Shown: positions 28,466 to 41,130 of the stretch, in pieces
How the letters are laid out: the number at the start of each line of letters is the position of its first letter
Position numbering within the stretch: position 1 is the stretch's first letter
Source of the DNA: Doryteuthis pealeii
Lineage: Eukaryota; Mollusca; Cephalopoda; Myopsida; Loliginidae
Direction of reading: 5' to 3'
DNA length: 64,000 bases
Assembly (NCBI GenBank): GCA_023376005.1
Contig: CM042139.1
Span: 144,096,436-144,160,435 of the forward strand
Position numbers and translations under genes: made by a program
The notes under the pieces: generated by a model
Told to the model about the DNA's origin: nothing
Databases searched by the model: none
The model's input: the letters and a program-made list of their open reading frames with translations, nothing else

Positions 28466-31400
28466 AGTGCGAACGGGTTTCGGTAAATACCTCCTTTTGT
28501 GCCCCCAGGACAATTATTATTTGCAATTTTTACGTTATTTGTAAAGAAGATACAACGTTAGCTCCCTACGTTGGAAAATGATATCTTATTGGTAAGGATG
28601 CCATTTCGAGAATTAGTTTCTGAAGTATTTTGTTGTTTTTCGTTTTAATCCGTTCTCCACCAACAATATTCTGTAAGAAGAATTTTAGTATCGAATAACA
28701 CAATCAAATTGGCTTTCTGGTGAGGCATTACATAAGTCAATCTAAATCTTTGAAATAAGTTCTACTTCTTGCTTCTTAAAAGTTTTTAAGTGCTGAACAA
28801 ATGTAAGTCACATTCGTAATCCGCGCTGGTTAAAACACGGTACAGAAGATACACCAGAAATCTAAAATATTAACTTTTAAATGGATAGAGAGCACCGGCG
28901 ATCAAGAACAAGGCCGTTTTTCTTTTGCCTTGATTTGGAATCATAGTATTAACGGCTGCTGAAACCTAAGATCTTTTATCATCCAAAGGCCGACTGTAAT
29001 TTGCTCTTTTGTGCATAACAAAATATCCTTACTTATAGTAAAAGGCAATGACTTCTATGAACCTGTAGTTTTAGCTTGGTGGCTTATAAACGGACGGCTA
29101 TGCAAGAAGTGAGCCCTTCATCTCAACCCATTAATATTTAGATACTGGCATTGTCAGTTATCTATGCAATTTATGTGTGTATTATATGTACGTCATTTCT
29201 TATTGAAAATGCATGATCATCTGTAGAGATTATAGTTCTTACTTGCAACGGGTTCTCCAATTGACATAAAGGAGACACAAGCGGAGAATTACCTATTGTG
29301 TCTGCGGTATGGCACTTGGCGCTTAGCAAGCAGTATTATTAAATGTTGGAGAAGGCATCAGGTCAAGAAGTTTTTTTTGTTCGCCCTCCTGGCTTCACAG
29401 AGGTAACACTCTTCAGTTGTGTCCTGCCGAAGGACGAAATTTGCGGCCTCCCGGCATTTCGTGGTCGCATAGCCAGCGGAAACATGCTCAACATGAAAAG
29501 TGTTTATACTTTTCTCTTTGACAAGCTGGCCTCGAGACGCTCAATTCTCCTAATAGGACACTTCTTCTTACATAATTGTCCAGCTCTATAGTAATCTCCT
29601 TTCATGTTTGTATTTCGTCCTATCAATTGCTCTAGCAATAAATATCCTTGTTATTCCTTTTTTGTTGATTGTTTTACATTTAATCTTGTACGAGGAAACG
29701 ATAGATTTTATTACTATCGTTCTTCTAAAACATCTTTAACAGTTGAATTTCTTCAGGGTGTTATAATGTTTGAAACACTTAAATATTGATTGCTTTTAAT
29801 GGCATGTCAACTCGTCTAGAGTTAATTAATACCCAGATGTAGGAAATCGCGTTCATTATATAATTTTTAACATATCTATTTGCCGTTATATGGGGACCCC
29901 TACTCAGATACAACCACTCCGTGTCAGAGTGGACCTAGGAGTAATGACAAATGAAAAAGTACCCTATCTTCCAGATTTCCGGAACTAGAGCATCACACAG
30001 ATTTGTTTAGTCATAGCGGACCTCTTTTTGTGTGTACGTGTGGGGTAACTTACCCTTCTGTAAGGATACAGTAGCCATATTCTTAACCTCACTGGACATT
30101 ACAAGATGGTAGTAACATCATACTATTCTTTATCATTATTACTCAGCAGAGCAGTCCTGGAACAATTTATTTCCTACGCTTGGTGCTAATGCTCAATTTT
30201 GCTATGATATAGATTTTTCATTTAAGTGCTCAACTGGGTGTGGCCTTGTGGTCAGATTTAAATTAAGCTACCTTATTAATACAACATTTGATTCTGAACA
30301 GCCAAAGGAATTTACACGAATATTCCCATTGATCTTTTAATGTTCTCTCTGTATCATTCATTATTATTACATTTCAATGGTGAATTGTCACGTTTTTCAA
30401 GGAAGATTATAAACAGTTATTATCTTATACTTATTACCGTTTTTATAAGTTCTTATTCTTATTCTTATTTTTTTAATCATCTGAAATATAATTTGGGGTT
30501 TCTCTTTTCTTTTAATCAAAAACAAAACTAATTTAATAGTGTGAGATACAAGCTTTATTCCTAGTAATGCATGTCTAAAAAAATTAATAGAGAAAAAGAG
30601 AAGTTTCAGATTAGTTTATTTGGCGATTATATTTTATAGCATTATGGGCGATACTTGTTGATTTACGTGTATTCCTCTACTCTAACTTCGAATAAAGAAT
30701 GCAATGAAATCAATAGCGCTTGGTAAACAGACAGTGATTTTTCAACTTAGTAACATGCTTATCCTGATATTGAGCATCTTTACTATAAATATAGAAAACT
30801 ATATATCAGTAAATAAGGTAGTCATCAATAAGTCTTGCTGACGCGCGGATTCCATGATCTGTTCTCTTGTCACCCGTTCCTCTCGATCCATTGCAAATTC
30901 TTTGGCAGGGTATCTACGGTCCGTACAGATCTGATCATGTGATTTTTGCTGAAACTGGTGTGTGTGTAAGGTGCCCTCAGGAAATCGTCATTTGATTTCG
31001 TTCTTCATCTCTGGCATGTCCCTAACCTATTTGTTAGTTCTTGTTTGGTCTTACTTGGATACTAAGTAAATAGGAGATAAGTGTTTTGATGAAGTTGTTT
31101 TGTAGGGGCTACTTCCAGACAATGATTCCGAACAATACCTGTCATATTAAACTCAACGGTTAAACAAAAAATGAATCATCCGGAAGAAATTGTAAGTAAC
31201 CTAAACTACTAGAAACCGATATCTGCGCGTGTCCGGCTTTTTCCTTTCAATGCATCTCAACAACTGGAAACATTTGGTTTCAATATCACGCTGATTGGAG
31301 CTGGTTAGAGAGACAGTGGAAAAGTAGACGAATAAATTGAAATATGTTTTTTTTAAAAAGCTTTTCAAAAACTTTTTTTTTGATATCTCTCCTTGGCCCG

Positions 31401-31500
31401 NNNNNNNNNNNNNNNNNNNNNNNNNNNNNNNNNNNNNNNNNNNNNNNNNNNNNNNNNNNNNNNNNNNNNNNNNNNNNNNNNNNNNNNNNNNNNNNNNNNN
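31401..31500. other. Assembly gap of 100 N
   Basis: A run of exactly 100 N, typical of a scaffold join of unknown length. The palindrome 1 right arm abuts it on one side and the palindrome 2 left arm on the other. Both arms are therefore cut by the gap, and the true distance between them is unknown. Confidence 0.99.
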
Positions 31501-32103
31501 CATATACAACAACGTTTCTGTTGATGCGCCCTCAGGTGTTCATGTATTTCTTGTCGAACTAGATTGTCTTGGGAACCTTCTTGTCAAACTTGGAGCCTTC
31601 ATGTCGTAATCGGGAGCCTTCAGGATTTTAAACCCGAATCCATAGAGTAGATTGTTCGATTCCATTAACTAGTTTAGCTATGTAATATTGTAGTTATCTT
31701 CGTCTATAGTCAGGTTATGAACCTGCAACCCACAGATGATTGTCGCTAGAACTGTATCAACTCTCGAACTTATATCCGTTGCGCCATGTATATTCTATTC
31801 GATGTACTTTTATGTTTTATTATTTTTGGCTATATTTTCTACATTTCCTATTTATTAGTAAGATCTCTCTCTCCCTTTGTCTTCAGGATGAAAAATCAGA
31901 GAATTTCTCAAAGTTTCTGTAAACTAGCGCACAATTCTCCAGTGCCTTTTCAGCTTTAGTATGCAGTAAATAATGCGCCACGATGTCATAACTAGACATT
32001 GTAGGCTCATCGTTGCTCCAAGCCACATTTTAGAATGCACTTATAAAGACAGCAGAAATTCTGCTTCGCCTTTACGTTAAAATGCTTACCGGAGGAATTA
32101 AGT
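31501..32103 (+). repeat. Left arm of palindrome 2
   Basis: Reverse complement of 32,319-32,921 with small indels. Landmarks are catatacaacaacgtttctg at the gap edge, mirrored at 32,903-32,921, and ggaggaattaag at 32,091-32,102, mirrored at 32,319-32,330. It is AT-rich with no recognised gene or SINE. The frame at 31,740-31,922 is not conserved in the mirror arm. Confidence 0.93.
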
Positions 32104-32318
32104 ACAGCTATTGTGATAGATAGTTATTAGTGTGTGTGGGTGCAGAGAAATTGGAAAACGTACATGTTTTTAAGGTCATGGAGATAAAAAAATTCCAGAT
32201 AAAAAAAATCAATAAATAAGAAATAAGAATCCATAAAAAATTATTCTATGACTAGAACGGAATGCTTCATTTCTTCATCTATTCAAAAAAAGTTTTAAGC
32301 CACGTATTAAGCCTGCTA
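32104..32318. other. Asymmetric spacer of palindrome 2
   Basis: About 215 bp between the two arms with no convincing self-complementarity beyond perhaps ten bases at the edges. It contains A-rich stretches (around 32,185-32,230). Unlike palindrome 1, the fold here has a loop, as expected when one read strand continues a little past the other or in a natural inverted repeat with a spacer. Confidence 0.8.
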
Positions 32319-32921
32319 CTTAATTCCTCCCGGTTAGCATTAAACGTAAAGGCGGAAGCAGATTTCTCCTGTCTTTATGTGCATTTCTTAAATGTGGCTT
32401 GAGTCACGGATGAGCCACCAATGTCTAGTCTATGACATCGTTGGGCATTATTTACTGATACTAAACTGAAAGGCACTGGGAAATTGTGCCAGTTTTTACA
32501 GAAACTTTGAAGAATTCTCTGATTTCATCCTGAAAGACAAAGGAGAGAGATGATATTACTATAATATAGGAAATGTTAGAAAATTAATAGCCAAAAATAA
32601 TAAACACATAAAGACATCGAATAGAATTATATACATGGCGCAACGGATAAAAAGTTCGAGTTGATACAGTTCTAGCGCACAATCATCTGTGGGTTGCAGC
32701 GTTCAAACCTGACATAGACGAAGATAACTATAATACTTAACATAGCTAAAACTAGTTAATGGAATCAGAACAATCTACCTAATGGTTCGGTTAAAATTCC
32801 CCTGAAGGCTCCGATTACGACTTGAAGGCTTCCAAAGTTTGACAAGAAGGTCCCAAGAAACAGATTCGACAGAAATACATGAACACCTGAGGGCCGCATC
32901 AACAGAAACGTTGTGTATATG
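32319..32921 (-). repeat. Right arm of palindrome 2
   Basis: Reverse complement of 31,501-32,103. The pairing ends at about 32,921, but only because the left arm is cut by the N gap, so the real arm may be longer. No gene is recognised. Confidence 0.93.
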
Positions 32922-33222
32922 ATAATAAAGAGAGGAAAACAGCCCGAAAAATATCTAAATAATATGAAATAGAAGAAAACGAAATTATTGCTTAATCTTT
33001 TATTTTATCATATCATTCAGTATGTTTCTCAGATCTTATGATGATGTTACTCTGAATGATATTTGATAGTTTTAGATAATCTCATTGATTCCTACGCCTA
33101 TATTGCTTCAGAGCTTTGTTAAATGCAAATATTTCAGACACCAGAAGTATTATTAAAAGCACAACTATCTACTCTTTAATTTGGATCTTTTGTGCTGAAT
33201 ATACAGTTATATTAAGTTAATT
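32922..33222. other. Single-copy linker, no recognised feature
   Basis: AT-rich sequence between palindrome 2 and copy B, present once in the window. It includes a weak local inverted pair, catatcattcag with ctgaatgatat, near 33,010-33,060. No coding signal or repeat family was recognised. Confidence 0.5.
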
Positions 33223-33520
33223 AGGAAGCGCGTGGGTTGTAATGGTTAAAGTCATGGGAAATGGACTCGTTGCCCCGAGTTTCAAATCCTGGATGTTGGT
33301 AATTGCATTCACTTAGCGGTAAATACCCTGGGAAAGGTATGAATCCTACTCTCCTTCCAGCTATGGGTAAATAGCATAGGGCAGACTGGGCTCTTTAACC
33401 TTGGTTAGGCAACTGGTCTAGGAGAAGGAAAACTCTGAATTCAAACCTCTGAGCTCCCTTAAGAAATTTACCTTGTGTCACATCCTGCTTCGGCGGAGGA
33501 GGTTTTGGTAAATATATATA
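33223..33520 (+). mobile_element. SINE, main family, copy B with head
   Basis: Shows the head missing from the window's first element: a gggttgtaatggttaaagtc A-box region and gagtttcaaatcctgg B box, then the family body to the ggttttggtaaatatata end. Copy B homology with copy A starts inside it at 33,279 only because the window begins there. Confidence 0.85.
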
Positions 33521-33835
33521 CAGTTATATAAGTTTGGTGTGTCCTATCTGGTGACATGGTTAGTTTTTGAAGTTTGAAACCAATAAGACTCTTGTGCTTA
33601 AAGCAAATGACTACGACTTCATGTTTACTGTGTAGACTTTAGCATATTACGCTAAACGCATATTTTTGGGCGTTCCCCCCATTTCCATCCGTGTAATGGT
33701 TATTCAGCTAGTCTCGAAGACCATTACTACTTGAATAGCGAATTCAATATACGTTGTATGTTCATACTTGCAACATTGTTACATACACCCATGGCAAACA
33801 GGTTGATAAATACATTAAGTAAACATTGTATTTGG

Positions 33836-34075
33836 CAGGGAAGTTCCCATTGTATTAGTGGCTAAGGTGCTGGACCTGCGCATCTCGTAGTAGCGATCCG
33901 AACTCAAGTCTGCTATTCGTCATATTCGGACAAATACCCTTGGGAAGGTATTTGAATACCACATCTCCCAACTTACTGCGGTTGAATAGTTTACCACTAT
34001 TTCTTTAAAGATGGATTGGCATTAAAAACCTACGAAGATTGATATGCCTATTACACAACATAAACCAAACTAAAC
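33836..34075 (+). mobile_element. SINE with GCATTAAAT-type tail, copy B
   Basis: Equivalent of 555-785 with many small indels in the body (for example, extra bases in the gtattagtggctaagg head). Confidence 0.7.
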
Positions 34076-35677
34076 ATCGTATTTACGAAAATTCAATGAC
34101 TTCGACTTGGTAAAAAAGACATCACTGGAAAATTTAGATGTTTTAGTAGATTATATACGTGGATCTTAAAAACCGGAAGTCTAGGAACTTGTAATACATT
34201 TTCTTTTGGATTTAAGTGAATCAACTTCTCCACGATTTAAAACAAGAACCGAACAGTAAAAAATAAAAAATAAAATTAAAGGTCAAATCATCTTTACTTT
34301 AATGCAATAAAAATTGAAAATTCAAAGGTATAAATGGAAAATAGTTTACTTTTAACATGGTTTACTTGACATCCGCCAAATTTTAACATTTCACAAGCTT
34401 CCTTTTTTTATATAATTTTACCTTTCATTCTTTTTCGTTTTAATGTTTTTTAAATTAGAATTTACTCGGGTTTGTTAATGGGATTAGTTATACGCCCGAT
34501 TTTATTCTTCTCAGAGGGGTAAGACAGCCCCCCCCCCCCCAAAAAAAGAGCGTGTCATGAGTATGGCACTAAACTGCATCTGATGGCAAGCCTTCAGTTC
34601 CTTTGAGATCTGAAGAGTTGTTTTATAGAGAAATATTCACAGCATTACGACCCAGGTGTAACTGGTGCGACTCATGCCCTTGAAACAATGAGTTATTTAG
34701 CTTTGGTTAGAAACCAATCTAGGAAAGAAGAATGAAAATTCAACCAGCATATTACGTTTAAAGATTGACATTGTGTGACATCCTGTTTGTGCTTGGTAAA
34801 TACATAACATTGTTTTTAAAATTGTTAATTGATTTTCATCGCAATTAACTCGGGTAGTCTTTTCTTTGATTAGCTGAAACAACCATTTAGGCTCCCTCGA
34901 CATTACTAATTGCACCCCAGAACCAAGTGGTCTGGACGGTTTGTTGCGATTTATCCAGGCTACTCCGCGTGCAAAGAGGGACCGTGGTTCGCATCTCACA
35001 GTAGCTAGCTCTTTGTCATCCATACGCACTATTACTCACTATCGTAGATATGACTGAGTTGGTGATGATGATAACGGCTGTTAACCTGACTGGAGTTTTT
35101 ATGCATACAGGTTAGGGAATCGTGTCATTGTACGTATATTTACATTATTTGTGTTTCCTTTGACACACAGTCCTATCGAATACGAAAAAAAATTAAACAG
35201 ATCTAATTTACACATAGATGGCGACCTGCTAAATTAGATCTGTTAATTTAACGCAAAATAGTCTCGTCCAGCATTAAGCCGAGATCGATTCCATTTCTCC
35301 TGGCGATTAACCGTACACGAAAGTGTGGCTTATGTTAAGCACAAGTGTTGCATACCTTGATTATTATTATCTTTCATCTTAGCTTGTTTTTTATTTTTTC
35401 TAATCTCGTCAAGTTGGGTTTTGTCTCTGCGTTCTTCTGTCTTCTCGAGTGGCTTGGTTGTATATCTTCGCGTCTATTTGGTCAATTCTATTCCTGAACA
35501 CAAGGACATAATTTAACTTGACATCTTTATTTTCTCCTGTGTGTGGAGAGGAATTTTGAGAGCGACTCCATTTGCGGTCTGCCTATTGATTGCTTAGTAC
35601 TTCTAACTACACGCTTTTCCCACGGATTTTACTATGACGTGTGGCACACTAACCAATGAAAATGCAACGTTCAATAG

Positions 35678-35700
35678 TTTTTTTTTTTTTTTTTTTTTTC
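35678..35700 (+). repeat. Poly-T insertion unique to copy B
   Basis: A run of about 22 T ending in C sits between tcaatag and ggtcaac. Copy A at 2,389-2,396 reads tcataggtcaac with no run. This is the largest simple insertion between the copies apart from the GA tract. Confidence 0.9.
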
Positions 35701-35926
35701 GGTCAACAAAATGGCCATAAGCTGTCAATAAAAAATCGCTGGTTATTTCCATGACGGAATTATCGTTAAATTTTACTTGTTTGTTGTTTTGTTTTACGGC
35801 ATAATCAAACATTGGTGGCGTCATATTAATGCCAACAAAGTTTTGAAATAGATTCATTTCTTGTGGGTACAATTTTTAAAGACATTTAAAACACATTTTT
35901 TCCTATTTAACACATAGATGGACCCT

Positions 35927-36365
35927 AACAGGTACTACACCCCGGGTTGAGCCACCAGGAGTAATAGAGATGAAAGGATTCTTGACATTCTCCAGAGCCC
36001 CAGAATTGAAACTTACATATCAGATAGAGTTTAACGTCATACCAAAGACAACAAAACCCTCACCCATCGCCTTCTACCACATGAAAAAAGGATTTGGGAG
36101 TGCCATAAGGGCAATTTAGGTTGAGAGCCATGAGCTAGGGCTTGACGTGACCAGCCAATTTGATCGGAGGGGCCTCTCGACGCTATCTAACTAAGTAAGA
36201 GCCTAAGTGGAGTGTTGCATGTCATTGGACTGCTCATCCACCGGGATTCCGTCCTTAAGCATCATGGTCGCCGCCCATGGCCAACATTGAACCCATTGGG
36301 AGGGCGTCAACCCTCTGCAGAGGAGTATCGCGTTTATTCTAAGCCCAGCCGACTGGGTTTGGTTA
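35927..36365 (+). repeat. Dispersed repeat B, copy B
   Basis: Equivalent of 2,625-3,062 with small indels that alter every reading frame in it. Confidence 0.65.
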
Positions 36366-37059
36366 ACTTTCAATTCAATATTACAGTTCTTACAAAACAA
36401 TTGGCTACCCATTTCATTTATGATAACAAGAATTTACGGCATACAAAATGTTAAAGATGACATTGTTTTGAATATGCATTTTTAGTCAAAATTCAGTTAT
36501 TTAAACACGTTAGAAAAATTTATAAAAGTTAATAAATAGATGGTGGTTAGTTATTTGATTTTGGAAATGTTTTATGGGCATTAATGAGTCGTGACTGAAT
36601 ATTCGATGGCGTATACGTTTCTTCAGATTCACTGATATCATAATAGCGTAGCCAGAATCGAAATAAAATTACGGATGAGGATACTGATGCGTGACATCAA
36701 ATATCCAGTGAACTTTTACAAAATTACAAATATAGATGAGGAATAATCAGCAAGTCAGGAAGGAGCGTTGGCTTAAACAGAAAAATGAGTTGGAATAAAA
36801 AGACCATAGCAAAAAAATTTAGAGAAGGATAGCAACCAATGAAATATTTTCTTTTTATAAACATGTTAATCCTATTTAATTTTAAAAATGAACACCATAA
36901 AGAGAAATGTGTTGACCATTTTTTTAAATCTAGTGGACTTAAGACAGTTCCTATTCATTTGTTTATCTTTTTTCGTTAGTAATAAAATCCTAATAAAATA
37001 TGATCTAATATCAAGTTTATATAGAGTTACATATATACCATTAAAAAAAATAGTAAGTA

Positions 37060-37215
37060 AAGTCTCGGCAGGCCTATTGATCACCGGACAGCGCTTTTCA
37101 TTAACGTTTGAGGTAAGCGCTACGCCTACCATCAGTTCTCTTTACCGCCACAGATCTAAGCTGTGCAAACACTGAAGTTGGCAACGACCGGCGTCGAACC
37201 CGAAAACCTTGTTGG
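37060..37215 (-). mobile_element. SINE second family, copy B
   Basis: Equivalent of 3,785-3,955. Boxes cagatctaagctgtgc and ggcgtcgaacccg remain visible. Confidence 0.65.
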
Positions 37216-37774
37216 TTGCCTACCACACCCGTCCAGTTTTAATGTATATAAAAATATTAATCTTTTTAAAGAAAAGACAGTTGTGGTGGACGAGCTATGA
37301 TATCGACGACTATGGTTGTCTTAGTATTTTTAATCGTTTTGGAAACTAACATTTTAGTTGAAATGAAACAAACCCAGACATTTTGTAGCGTAATACTGTG
37401 TGTAGTATGATATCTCTTGTTTGGATATAAAGACAATTTACGACGAATTTACAAGAGCAATTTTATTGTACGCAACCAATCTTGGAGAAGCGAAAACTTT
37501 TTGAATTTCAAACCTGCTTAAAGTTTACATTGTTTTGCAAACAGCTCATGGCGGAGAATTTGCGATAAACACACACACACCACATATATATATATATAAT
37601 TGATTCCTTTGCGGACACTAGGTACCTTCTAGCGACCTACGAAGTGGCGGTGGTCGATATGCGCAGAGAGAGTAAAGGAATCCGTGCCGTCGGCACGCCT
37701 TAATAGTAATGACATATACACACGCAGACACACATACATCTATATTACATATATGTGAGAAGAGAGAGAGAAGA

Positions 37775-37816
<42 letters not shown>

Positions 37817-38053
37817 TGAATCCCACCACATATACTAGAGAAGATTAATTTCAAATGTGCATGCATTATGATATGTATAATCATGACTTATACCTGATGT
37901 TTCTTTAAGAAGATTATTAAAACAAACGGAACCAGGAAATCAATTGGCGAAACAATTAGACATTTCTTAAAATTACTATGTGCATTCTCATAAGCACATT
38001 ACAGACACAAAATCACACAGTACGGAGCAGAAAACAGTTCTATATACATATAT

Positions 38054-38085
<32 letters not shown>

Positions 38086-38845
38086 CTATATATATTATTA
38101 TATATATATATATTTTGTTTATGTGTGTATGCGATAACATTACAGAGAAACTACAACAGATATCGTTTCATTTGGCACGATAAATGGAATGCGGGTAAAA
38201 AGCAATAGCAAATGACAAGTTCATGCAGTCAGGCGATTGGTGCTTCGACTGTGTGTGCATTAATTCTTAGAAAATACTGAATCTGTTGTGCTTATAGAAA
38301 GAAGAAATAATTAAAAAAAGAGTCGTTTTAACGAAAAACAAATTTCCGGTTTCCAATGGATGAAACCTTTTATTCGTTGTGATTCAATAAGAATTTGCTG
38401 ATGGGATTGCTGAAGAAATTTTGGTACTGAATTTCCTGAAGAAGTTGGAAGTGGGAGAGGAGGAGGAAGAAGATAATGGACGGCGAGGAGAAGGACCGGC
38501 CAATAAACGTAGTAATAATAAAACAAAAGACAAAGAAGTAATGTTTATTGTTACAAAACTGCACCCTCACTCTCTCATATATTATATATATATATATATA
38601 TAATATATATAATATCTAGGAAAAGTACCCCGGTCATGGCCGGTACTAATTTTGTTTAGGAACACCAGTAAGAAAGGAGAAAACAAGAGTAGAGAGAATA
38701 AAAGGAAAACATTTTATAAAATAAAAAAATCGCCGAGAAATTCGTATATTTACAATGTTTGTTTTTTTAGGAAATTGCTTTTTTGTTTACATTTAAAATA
38801 TTTTTTTAAAAAATGTAATTCCTAACTTGTTTAAGACATTTTATT

Positions 38846-38911
38846 TGAGAGAGACGAACACGAGAGAGCGGAGAGAGAGAGAGACGAACACGAGAGAGAG
38901 AGAGAGAGAAC

Positions 38912-38956
<45 letters not shown>

Positions 38957-39301
38957 CGAACACGAGAGAGAGAGAGAGAGAGATGAGAGAGAGAACGAAC
39001 ACGAAGAAGAGAGAAAGAGAGAGACGACACAGAGAGAGAGAGAGAGAGACGAACACAGAGAGAGAGAGGAGAGGAGACGAACCGAGAGGAGAGAGAGAGA
39101 GAGAAGAGACAAACACGGAGAGAGAGGACAAACACGAGAGAGAGAGAGAGAGACAAACAAGAGAGAGAGAGAGAGAGAGGACACGAGAGAGAGAGAGAGA
39201 GACGAACACGAGAGAGAGAGAGATGAGAGAGACGAACACGGCGATGAGCGAGAGAGAGAAAGAGATGAGAGAGAGAGAGAGACGATCGAGAGAGAGAGAC
39301 G
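38846..39301 (+). repeat. Compound (GA)n minisatellite, copy B
   Basis: Equivalent of 5,571-5,885 but about 140 bp longer, with extra variants such as gatgag and gacaaacac. The 200- and 162-codon frames here are repeat translations. Confidence 0.95.
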
Positions 39302-40149
39302 GTGAAAGCCTGTGAGTTAAAGTGAAATTTATTTAATCTAATTTCCTTTTTGCTCAATTTTTCCTTACTTATTTTCCTTACTGTGAGAGTTCTAGAAATT
39401 GGTTGCATTTTTGTTTAATATTAATAATATCAACTTAATTAGTTAAACTCAAAAAACCATAATGTTGTGATGTTCCTGTTAGAAACACATAACGTGTCTG
39501 CGAGATTGTCAAATCAGAGTGACATCTCTTTTTTGAGTTATAAGTCGAACACGTAACATACCAAAAACGATTCTTTTTATATATATGTATATAAAATATG
39601 CGGTTCTGTAATATCTCAGCCTACCAACTAACATGACCCATAGAGTTCATGAAATGTCCATGTCGCCACATATAATATCTATGTTTATCAGCCCCTCCGG
39701 CATTAGTTATGAGTGGCTCATGGTCATTTTTAAGCGGAGTTTGTTAACGGATCTTGATATTCAGAGTTTTCCCTCTTCCTAGACTGGTTGCTTAACCAAG
39801 GTTAAAGAGCCTAGTCTGTCCACTATTTTACCATAGCTGGAGGGAGATATACTTGCGATTATATACCTTTCCCACGCAACCTCCAGATTATATCGTTTTC
39901 TTGATTTAACTAATTTAAAAGAAAAAACCAAATGTATATTCCCTTCTGGTTGCTCAGAAAAAATTTCGGAATCACTTTCGTATATATAAGATGACCACTC
40001 GCATTGATTTGTGCATAATACACAAGGTTTAAAAAATGCGATAATAGAGAGCGGTAATATCAGTGGGCATCGTTAGATAAACCGAAATCATGTTCGATGC
40101 ATATGGCTTTAATGCAGTCAGCGCCCAAATACATATCATATAATTCTTT

Positions 40150-41130
40150 CACTGGAGTTTAGAGTGACAAGTCCTCACGTTTCCAGGACTCAGTGTAACC
40201 AGCTAATTTCCACAATGCTGTTGTCTGATGGTCTCATCTTCCTGATTTCCAGTCCTCTAGTCTTTTCTAAAGTGCCCTGACTACTATTGGTATCCACTTC
40301 CACTTTCATATTCCAGTTTTTTCAATTTTCTAGCAAGGTCTAGGTATTGTCTAACTTTTCGTTTTCTTTCATCTTCACCCTGTGATCTGCTGGAACTGCA
40401 AAATATATAGACAAGCTTCTTTTTTTTGTTAATCAATTCTAGGTCTGGTTCTTCTGGCTGGGATAAGCAATCCGTCAGATATTTTATGCGTTTCATTTTC
40501 AAAGAGCAGATGCTGGTTTATGCACACACCATTTTGTTGTATGGTCAAAATCATTTTTTCTGCATAATTCCCAGTGGTCACCCTCCGACCAGTCGTGTAA
40601 AGTTTTTGTTCTTGTGCTAGTTTGCTGAATTCGCTTAATACATTGGTCTAGTCTCTGGTTCAGACTACATTGCTGTTTCGTTGTCCTTATCAATTTTTGC
40701 TTTATTATAATTTGTTCTTATGACATTTTTTTGACAGCAATTATGAGTGACTTGGTTTTAATTAGGTTTATTTCTAAGAAAAACCATGTCCAGGTCTTTT
40801 TATGTGCAACCTCCCCAATTTTTTCGTTGGAAATATCCATACAACTGCCTTTCTTCCATTTCTGATTCCTTGTCTTTGTTGTTTTTCTGCTTGTCCATAG
40901 TGTGCAGCTGCTGTTATTGAACTGCCAATAAGTAATCTTCCTGCTCTTTTTTGTGGTATTCTTAGAGTCCTTGAATTGTGGCATCTACACAATCCTTGGG
41001 GGCAAGACCTCTTCCACCTCTCTTTCTTGATACATATAGGCCTATCAGATTTCGGGTTTAAAAGCCTTGTGCATGCGTTAATTTCTAGTCTTTGTCAATC
41101 AGTCTGATTCCTCTCTTGTCCATTTCAGAA
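40150..41130 (-). pseudogene. LINE 3' fragment, copy B
   Basis: Equivalent of 6,715-7,705. RIQQTSTR, DHTTKWCVHKPASAL, LELINKKK, LDLARKLKKLEYES and GEVAHKKTWTW segments are visible in shifting frames on the minus strand. Frameshift positions differ from copy A, which points to sequencing error on top of old decay. Confidence 0.78.

Larger units (their letters stand above)
27519..31399 (-). repeat. Right arm of large palindrome 1
   Basis: Reverse complement of 23,629-27,465, ending exactly at the N gap. It has more small indels than the left arm has against copy B. All features in it mirror the left arm: SINEs at 27,590-27,790 (+), 27,985-28,125 (+) and 28,195-28,465 (+), and repeat C near 29,785-30,005 (-). 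Open frames here, for example 29,343-29,591, are not preserved in the other two copies and are not supported as genes. Confidence 0.95.

Noticed and set aside
38806..39408. 200-codon minus-strand frame, the longest in the window
   Set aside because: It covers the copy B GA minisatellite and AT-rich flanks. The equivalent frame in copy A is different.
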